11,453 nucleotides of DNA from JAHWKV01 sp040905365 (GTDB lineage: Bacteria > Actinomycetota > CADDZG01 > JAHWKV01), in assembly GCA_040905365.1 (NCBI GenBank), contig JBBDRQ010000016.1, forward strand, positions 1-11,453, in the 5' to 3' direction. Position numbers and translations under genes: made by a program. This document shows positions 6,763 through 11,453 of this stretch, piece after piece (position 1 is the first letter of the stretch; each line of letters opens with the position of its first letter). The notes under the pieces are model-generated. The model saw only the letters and a program-made list of their open reading frames with translations, did not search any database and was not told where the DNA came from.

Positions 6763-6790
6763 CCGGCGCCAACCCAGGGCTTGGCGCCGG
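6763..6790. promoter_or_regulatory. perfect inverted repeat, candidate TetR operator
   Basis: CCGGCGCCAA (6763-6772) and TTGGCGCCGG (6781-6790) are exact reverse complements around 8 central bases. The repeat ends 10 bases before the ATG of the tetR gene, and its right end runs into the GGAG (6789-6792) that probably serves as that gene's ribosome site. TetR regulators commonly bind such palindromes next to their own gene, so autoregulation is likely; a translational hairpin is the alternative. Confidence 0.55.
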
Positions 6791-6800
6791 AGTCGGGCCA

Positions 6801-7418
6801 ATGAGTCAGAGGTTACCGCAATCCTCGGAAACTCCGGCGTCCACCAAGGAGCGGATTGTGGAGGCAGCGTTTCAGACCCTCAAAGAGGAGGGGTTTGCCG
6901 GCACCAGCGCGCGTGCAATCGCCCGACGGGGCGGCTTTAACCAGGCGCTGATCTTCTACCATTTCGGCACGCTGAACGATCTGGTTCTGGCGACCCTGGA
7001 CAAGACCTCCGCCGAGCGTATGGACCGGTACCGGCATTCGATCAGTCAGGCAGTGACGGTAGACGACAAGATCCTTACCGCCACCCGTTTGTACCGCGAG
7101 GACCTGGAGTCCGGACACATAACCGTGATCTCCGAGCTGATCGCCGGTAGCCTGGCCCGGCCCGACCTCGGTCCGGAGGTGGTAGCTCGAATGCAGCCGT
7201 GGATCGAGTTCGCCGAAGGGGTTATCACCGACGTGCTGACCGGCTCCTCATTTGAGGGCGCCGTCAACCCCCGGACCCTGGCCTTTGCCGTGGTAGCGCT
7301 GTACCTCGGTGTTGACTTGCTGTCGCATTTGGATAACGACAACTCCAGGGCCGAGAGTCTTTTCCAAATGGCCGGGACGATCGGAAGCTACCTCGAGCCA
7401 ATGTTTGGAGGGGATTGA
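6801..7418 (+). CDS. TetR family transcriptional regulator
   Basis: This is a 205-residue regulator of normal TetR length. The N-terminal DNA-binding domain spans about residues 15-62: TKERIVEAAFQTLKEEGFAG, then TSARAIARRGGFNQALIFYHFG, which is the helix-turn-helix and the YHF signature. The rest is the alpha-helical ligand-binding and dimer domain, with no motif that identifies the ligand. The ATG at 6801 has GGAG about 8 bases upstream. The gene stands divergent from the DUF4193-lnt-ppm run, with a perfect palindrome just before its start, and is followed without a gap by a small membrane protein. Autoregulation, and perhaps control of that membrane protein or of the divergent run, is inferred from layout only. 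Confidence 0.92.
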   Translation: MSQRLPQSSETPASTKERIVEAAFQTLKEEGFAGTSARAIARRGGFNQALIFYHFGTLNDLVLATLDKTSAERMDRYRHSISQAVTVDDKILTATRLYREDLESGHITVISELIAGSLARPDLGPEVVARMQPWIEFAEGVITDVLTGSSFEGAVNPRTLAFAVVALYLGVDLLSHLDNDNSRAESLFQMAGTIGSYLEPMFGGD

Positions 7419-7420
7419 CC

Positions 7421-7717
7421 GTGGAACTGCGCGATCCCGGCGGCAAGCAACTCAGGGAGGTGACCGTGCGTCTAGACGGGGATGAGGTAACCGAACTCCT
7501 GGTGGCCGCATCCGAGCTGGACGACGGCACGTCGGATCACGCACTTCTTCGCTCCCGTGACGGTGTGGCCCTAGCGGTGTATCGCACGGATAATGGACCC
7601 AGCGCCCTGCAGAGCGGTACGGACTGGTGGATGGGGCCGCTGGTACTGCTCGCCCTGGTTCTGCTGGTTGTGGGCGCTTACACGATCGCCAGGGGGATCG
7701 TCGTACTGATCTTTTAG
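7421..7717 (+). CDS. small single-pass membrane protein of unknown function
   Basis: I do not recognise a named family. From the GTG at 7421 the protein has 98 residues: a polar, acidic N-terminal domain (LREVTVRLDGDEVTELLVAA and ALLRSRDGVALAVYRT) and one C-terminal hydrophobic segment, about 72-90 (GPLVLLALVLLVVGAYTIA), with no signal peptide. The soluble part would then most likely face the cytoplasm. GTG is preferred because GGAGGGG lies 6-8 bases upstream; a TTG at 7415, overlapping the tetR stop, is possible but too close to that site. It is probably co-transcribed with tetR, which suggests a shared function. It converges with the DAGK-like gene, 22 bp away. Confidence 0.75.
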   Translation: MELRDPGGKQLREVTVRLDGDEVTELLVAASELDDGTSDHALLRSRDGVALAVYRTDNGPSALQSGTDWWMGPLVLLALVLLVVGAYTIARGIVVLIF

Positions 7718-7724
7718 GAGCACC

Positions 7725-7768
7725 TGCCGACGGCTTGCGCTAAATCTTAAGGCGGCAAGCCTGCGGCA
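7725..7768. terminator. hairpin between convergent genes, possible two-way terminator
   Basis: Arms 7725-7738 and 7755-7768 pair at 12 of 14 positions, including the exact block GGCTTGC/GCAAGCC, around a 16-base loop. It lies just after the TAG at 7715-7717 and covers the last codons of the convergent DAGK-like gene. No T-run is present on either side, so termination is likely but not shown. Confidence 0.4.
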
Positions 7769-8654
7769 CTATCTCGAAGATCGCCGGGGTGTGGCCTGCA
7801 AACCTGCCGTCGGTCTCGACCGGCAGAGGTTTCTCGGACGCTATCTCGGCGCGCGCACCTAAGAATTCTTTGATTTTGGACGACGGAAGGTGCTCGGTTT
7901 TGAACGATTTGCTCAAGGTCTCGATGAAGTCCCGCTTGCCTCCCTTTTGAACGAGCACGTCGAACTTGCCGTCGCCGGGGTGGGCTTTGACGGCTAACCG
8001 AACGCCGTCCCGAAAGAACTGGCCGTTGGCTACGACCACGTTGGCGATGGGTCCGCCGTAGGAGCGCCGGTCGACCTTTACGGCGCCGCTGGTTGTGCCA
8101 AAGCCGGCCAGAGCCGCCCAAAACGCCAAAAGGTGCCCGGTCCGCCCCAACCACATTAGCCGTGCCCGCCGGCGGGCGACCTCTCCCCATACGCCGGCCT
8201 GGGCCATGTTGACGAAGTAGGTGTAGCCCGGAGAGGTGCCCGGCGCCCAGGTGATCCTGCCCACATCGATGCCGAAGTAAGGCTCCGAGGCTAGCCGCCG
8301 CGCGGCATCTTGCGGGGCGGACGACAGTCCAAAGGTCCGCAAGAAGTCCGAACCTGCGGCCGTGGGAAGCACGGCAAGCACCAGGCCGGGGTTGAGGGGG
8401 CCGGACTCCCCCATTATCCCGTTGATTACCTGGTGCAGGGTCCAGTCATCGCCCACGCATACGACGTAGCCGCAGCCGCCGCTCACCGCTTTACGGGCGG
8501 CAGCTGCGGTGTGAGCGTCTTCGGCGGCAACCACCGTCTCGTAGTCGATCTCAGAGGACTGCAGCAACGCGTCGAGCTCCGGCTCGGTCATGGGCATCTT
8601 GCCGGCCAGAGTGGGACCCATGACCACGACGGCCTTGCCGTAGGGCGAGCTCAC
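7740..8654 (-). CDS. diacylglycerol kinase/lipid kinase-like protein with altered GGDGT motif
   Basis: This 304-residue protein has the layout of the DAGK catalytic/YegS-LCB5 family, which phosphorylates diacylglycerol or related lipids. Supporting features are GYVVCVGDDWTLHQVINGIMG (about 62-82), LAVLPTAAGSDFLRTFGL (93-110), YFVNMAQAGVWGEVA, VVVANGQFFRDGVRL, DGKFDVLVQKGG and a C-terminal VETDGRFAGHTPAIFEIVP. The normal GGDGT nucleotide-binding motif reads GDDWT here, and the usual GTxND reads AAGSD, so kinase activity may be lost or changed. The start is the GTG at 8654, with GGAAGGAG about 9-10 bases upstream. The frame stays open further upstream, but only antisense-like shadow sequence over helY. 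The gap to the helY stop is 25 bp, so the two are likely one operon. Confidence 0.8.
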   Translation of the reverse strand: MSSPYGKAVVVMGPTLAGKMPMTEPELDALLQSSEIDYETVVAAEDAHTAAAARKAVSGGCGYVVCVGDDWTLHQVINGIMGESGPLNPGLVLAVLPTAAGSDFLRTFGLSSAPQDAARRLASEPYFGIDVGRITWAPGTSPGYTYFVNMAQAGVWGEVARRRARLMWLGRTGHLLAFWAALAGFGTTSGAVKVDRRSYGGPIANVVVANGQFFRDGVRLAVKAHPGDGKFDVLVQKGGKRDFIETLSKSFKTEHLPSSKIKEFLGARAEIASEKPLPVETDGRFAGHTPAIFEIVPQACRLKI

Positions 8655-8679
8655 GGTTTGAGACTCCTTCCGGGTTCGC

Positions 8680-11385
8680 CTACCAAGACACCGCGCTGTA
8701 GGACACCACGCCCCGGTTGAGACCGTCCCCGGCCGCACCGAGGCGTTTCCGCAACTGCGCCCCGGTGGCGGCCTGCTCCACCTGGCGCAACAAATCGATA
8801 GTTTGCTTGCAGGAGCGAATGAAATCGCCGGGACTGAAGTCTTCGTCCACGATCTCCTCCAGCGGCTCTCCCTCGCACCAGGCAAAGGCAACCGGAGCAA
8901 AGCCGGTCTCGGTCCCGCGCGTCAGTTCTAGCCCGGCGCGCTGTTCGGTGCGCGCTACACGCTCCTGTAGGCGCACCACCTTCCCGTAGGCCTTCTTGGT
9001 CGAAACCGAAGGCAGAGTACCGGTAATTTCCACCGGCCCCCTGCTCTCGTAGACAAACACACTGATCAGCGCGGCCAGTTCGGACGGTTCCAGTTCATCC
9101 AACCAGCCTCGGGCCAGGGTCTCCGCGATCAGCAGGTCGTTCTCGTTATAAATCTCTGTAAGAGTATGACCCTTGTCGGTCAGGCTGAAGTCCTCCAGGT
9201 AGCCGAACTCCTCCAAAACCCCGAGAATCCTTTCGAAGTGCCGGGATAGCGTCTGGGTCTTGGAGTTGACCTGTTTGTGCAGGGAGCCGTTCTCCCGGCG
9301 AAGTTTCATTACCTTTTGAGCCCACTTGGCGTGCTGTTTGCGCTCGGGGCATTCGTGGCAGGGGTGAGCGGTCATCTCGCGCCTGGCCTCGGCCAGCGCA
9401 TCATCTTCGCCGGCGGCAGGCGCCGGCGGGTACAGGTCGACCTCGTCCTCGGTCAGCTTGCGCTCAAACCTTCGGAGCCCCGCGGCCAGCCGCCGGCGCA
9501 ACGCGTGATCGAGCCGGCGCCCCTGGCGTTTGCGCAAGACCGCCATCGTCGACTTGTCTATATCCATCGATCCGAGCAGTTGCGGTACAGCCTTGAGCTC
9601 GTTTACACCCAGGTGCACCAGACGAGTCGACTCGGTAAGGGCAACCGCCCGGGACTCCCCCCGGTGCCGTTGGTGGGCGCCGCCCCCCCCCACCCGACCC
9701 TTGACGCGGTTGGTGCGTACCGACCACACCTGTCCGGGGCTAAAGGCAGCCAGCGCTTGTTCGGTAAGCGTGCGCATCCGGTCCGCTTGCCGGCTCTGCA
9801 CGGAACGCTGTAGCCGGTCTACATGTTGCTCAAGATCCCAATACTGCTCGAAGTCGCCTCGCTCGCACTGCATCTTGCTGAGGTAACCGGCTATCTGCTC
9901 TTCGTTGCGCTCGATCATCTGCTCGATGATCACCACTCCCTTGTCGGCCCGGTACTGCGCAAACGATGAGTTCAGCAGGTGCTCGGCCTCCGCCCGCCGG
10001 TAGTTTCGCACCAGGTTCGTCGCCATGTTGTACGAGGGCATGAACGACGAGACCAACGGGAAGGATCGGGCCGACGCCAGTCCCGCGATCTGGCGAAAAG
10101 GCAGGTCGGGCTGCTGCAAAACCACCGCATAGCCGTGGGTATCGATTCCCCGGCGGCCGGCCCGCCCCGTCAGCTGCGTGTACTGACCGGGGGTCAGCAC
10201 CTCATGGCGCTCTCCGGTGAACTTGCTCAAGCTCTCTATGACCACGGTGCGCGCCGGCATGTTGATGCCCAGAGAAAGTGTCTCGGTAGCAAACGCGATC
10301 TTGACCAAACCCTTTTGGAACAGATCTTCGACGGTCTCTTTGAAAACCGGGATCAGCCCGGCGTGGTGCGGAGCCAGCCCACAGCTGAGCGCCTCGACCC
10401 ACCGGTCGTAGCCCAGGAGATCTAAATCGGCTGAGTCAAGGTCGCCGCAACGGGCTTCGGCCGTCTGTCTTATTTCCTTGCGCTCGGCTTCGCTGGTGAG
10501 CCGCACCCCGTCGCGCATGCACTGCTCGACGGCCGCGTCGCAGCCCTTGCGCGAGAAGATGAAGTAGATGGCGGGAAGCATGTCGCTAGAACGCAGCAGC
10601 CGCGCCACGTCGGCCCGCCGGGCGAGCCGCCTGCCCGGTGGGCGGCGCCGGGCGCCGTGCCGGCCGCGGACCGGGCGAGGTGCCGGCTTGTTCCAGTTGG
10701 AGCGGCCTTCCAGCCGCTGGATCTCGGGGTTGGGTTCGCGTTCGGGCTCCTCCCCGACGAACATCGGGTAGAGCTCGCCGTCGACCAGATAGGTCTGCTG
10801 GAGGTCGACCATGCGCTTGGTCTCGGTGACCACCCGGGTCGGCCCCCGTATCGTCTCGAGCCAGTCGGCGAACTCCTGGGAGTTCGAAAGGGTGGCCGAC
10901 AGCGAGATCAGCTTCACGCCGGCGGGAAGGTGGATGATCACCTCTTCCCACACTGCGCCTCGGTACCGGTCCTGCAGGTAGTGCACCTCGTCGAGGACCA
11001 CAAACTTCAAACCCCTGAGCATGTCCGAGCGCGCATAGATCATGTTGCGCAGCACCTCGGTCGTCATAACGACCACCGGAGCCGAGGCGTTAATCGAGTT
11101 GTCGCCGGTGAGCAGCCCTACCTGATCGGCGCCGTGAAGGCGGACGAGATCTCCGAATTTTTGATTGGACAGCGCCTTTAGCGGGGTTGTGTAAAAGACC
11201 TTGCCGGAGGTCTGCAGCACCAGCCACACCGCGAACTCCCCGACCACGGTCTTGCCCGAGCCGGTCGGGGCGCACACCAGGACGCTGTCGCCGCGCGCGA
11301 TCGACTCGCACGCCGTGCGCTGAAAAGGATCAAAGCTGAACGAGTAGCTGGACTCGAACGCTTCGAGTTGCGATACGAGAGACAA
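8680..11385 (-). CDS. helY: Ski2-like DEVH-box RNA helicase
   Basis: This 901-residue protein matches the actinobacterial HelY helicase, an ATP-dependent superfamily 2 enzyme related to Ski2/Mtr4 and thought to act on RNA. Motif I is APTGSGKT (39-46), motif II DEVH (132-135), motif III SAT (163-165) and motif VI QLTGRAGRRG (404-413). ATETLSLGINMPART (366-380) gives further family support. The C-terminal half contains the arch/DSHCT-like part, with CHECPERKQHAKW and ESRGPVEITG. The start is TTG at 11385 with GAGG about 5 bases upstream, and the helicase domain begins soon after. A basic, Arg/Pro-rich linker sits at about 236-262. A C9 run on the plus strand (9683-9691, G9 in the gene) encodes part of a Gly4 stretch, and the frame makes sense on both sides. 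It follows the probable tatC tail by 9 bp and precedes the DAGK-like gene by 25 bp. Confidence 0.93.
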   Translation of the reverse strand: MSLVSQLEAFESSYSFSFDPFQRTACESIARGDSVLVCAPTGSGKTVVGEFAVWLVLQTSGKVFYTTPLKALSNQKFGDLVRLHGADQVGLLTGDNSINASAPVVVMTTEVLRNMIYARSDMLRGLKFVVLDEVHYLQDRYRGAVWEEVIIHLPAGVKLISLSATLSNSQEFADWLETIRGPTRVVTETKRMVDLQQTYLVDGELYPMFVGEEPEREPNPEIQRLEGRSNWNKPAPRPVRGRHGARRRPPGRRLARRADVARLLRSSDMLPAIYFIFSRKGCDAAVEQCMRDGVRLTSEAERKEIRQTAEARCGDLDSADLDLLGYDRWVEALSCGLAPHHAGLIPVFKETVEDLFQKGLVKIAFATETLSLGINMPARTVVIESLSKFTGERHEVLTPGQYTQLTGRAGRRGIDTHGYAVVLQQPDLPFRQIAGLASARSFPLVSSFMPSYNMATNLVRNYRRAEAEHLLNSSFAQYRADKGVVIIEQMIERNEEQIAGYLSKMQCERGDFEQYWDLEQHVDRLQRSVQSRQADRMRTLTEQALAAFSPGQVWSVRTNRVKGRVGGGGAHQRHRGESRAVALTESTRLVHLGVNELKAVPQLLGSMDIDKSTMAVLRKRQGRRLDHALRRRLAAGLRRFERKLTEDEVDLYPPAPAAGEDDALAEARREMTAHPCHECPERKQHAKWAQKVMKLRRENGSLHKQVNSKTQTLSRHFERILGVLEEFGYLEDFSLTDKGHTLTEIYNENDLLIAETLARGWLDELEPSELAALISVFVYESRGPVEITGTLPSVSTKKAYGKVVRLQERVARTEQRAGLELTRGTETGFAPVAFAWCEGEPLEEIVDEDFSPGDFIRSCKQTIDLLRQVEQAATGAQLRKRLGAAGDGLNRGVVSYSAVSW

Positions 11386-11394
11386 GGTACCTCG

Positions 11395-11453
11395 TTAGTC
11401 GGTGGGCTGTGGTTCTGCAGGCTCCTCGCCTTCGGCGTCCGGTTCTGCCGGAG
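11395..11453 (-). CDS. C-terminal tail of an upstream gene, possibly tatC
   Basis: Reading inward from the right edge, the minus strand encodes PAEPDAEGEEPAEPQPTD and a TAA (11397-11395), 9 bp before the helY start. Only the last 19 codons of the frame lie in the window. An acidic, Pro/Glu-rich tail with a stop at close spacing fits the end of an operon partner. In mycobacteria and many other actinobacteria tatC lies directly before helY, and TatC often ends in such a tail, so tatC is the best guess. The tail itself has no diagnostic residue. Confidence 0.45.
   Translation of the reverse strand, partial: PAEPDAEGEEPAEPQPTD

Noticed and set aside
8655..8900. Longer N-terminus for the DAGK-like protein, to 8900
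   Set aside because: It overlaps the helY 3' end and reads as Arg/Pro/Ser-rich shadow sequence; the GTG at 8654 has GGAAGGAG upstream and starts right before the first strand of the domain.
1..11453. CRISPR array, tRNA or rRNA genes
   Set aside because: I saw no regularly spaced direct repeats, tRNA-like T-loop sequences or rRNA segments by eye; tRNAscan-SE and a CRISPR finder would be decisive.

Overview
The window reads as a draft scaffold from a high-GC bacterium, most likely an actinobacterium. The evidence is a HelY-type Ski2-like helicase preceded by what may be the tail of TatC, separate adjacent lnt and ppm genes, and a small DUF4193-type zinc-ribbon protein, all in GC-rich codon usage with GTG and TTG starts. 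The lineage is inferred; there is no rRNA or tRNA to fix it. A run of exactly 100 N (3807-3906) inside one gene marks a scaffold gap.

Left part (1-3027): a degraded accessory island. It holds the 3' part of a Tn3-family transposase (frameshifted near position 100, catalytic Asp-Asp-Glu still readable), a twice-frameshifted remnant of an unrecognised small protein (1554 to about 1812), and then an abrupt join into a lower-GC restriction-modification pair. The DNA methyltransferase has lost its N-terminus up to the catalytic PPY motif. The PD-(D/E)XK endonuclease-like gene has one extra G near its 3' end. About four frameshifts and one truncation fall in these 3 kb, while the 8 kb to the right read cleanly apart from the gap and one unclear start codon.

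Middle part (3093-6675): a DoxX-type membrane protein (minus) diverges from a Lon N-terminal-domain protein (plus, interrupted by the gap). Convergent to the latter is a minus-strand cluster, transcribed DUF4193 protein, then lnt, then ppm. lnt and ppm overlap at their stop and start. This pair would N-acylate lipoproteins and make polyprenyl-phosphate-mannose for periplasmic or cell-envelope mannosylation.

Right part (6801-11453): a TetR regulator (plus) follows a perfect 10+8+10 inverted repeat and overlaps or abuts a 98-residue single-pass membrane protein. These meet, convergently, a minus-strand operon: probable tatC tail, helY, then a diacylglycerol-kinase-like protein whose nucleotide-binding motif is degenerate.

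I see no convincing wholly new system. The best leads are the decaying restriction-modification/Tn3 island, the TetR palindrome with its small membrane partner, and the DAGK-like protein with an altered GGDGT motif.
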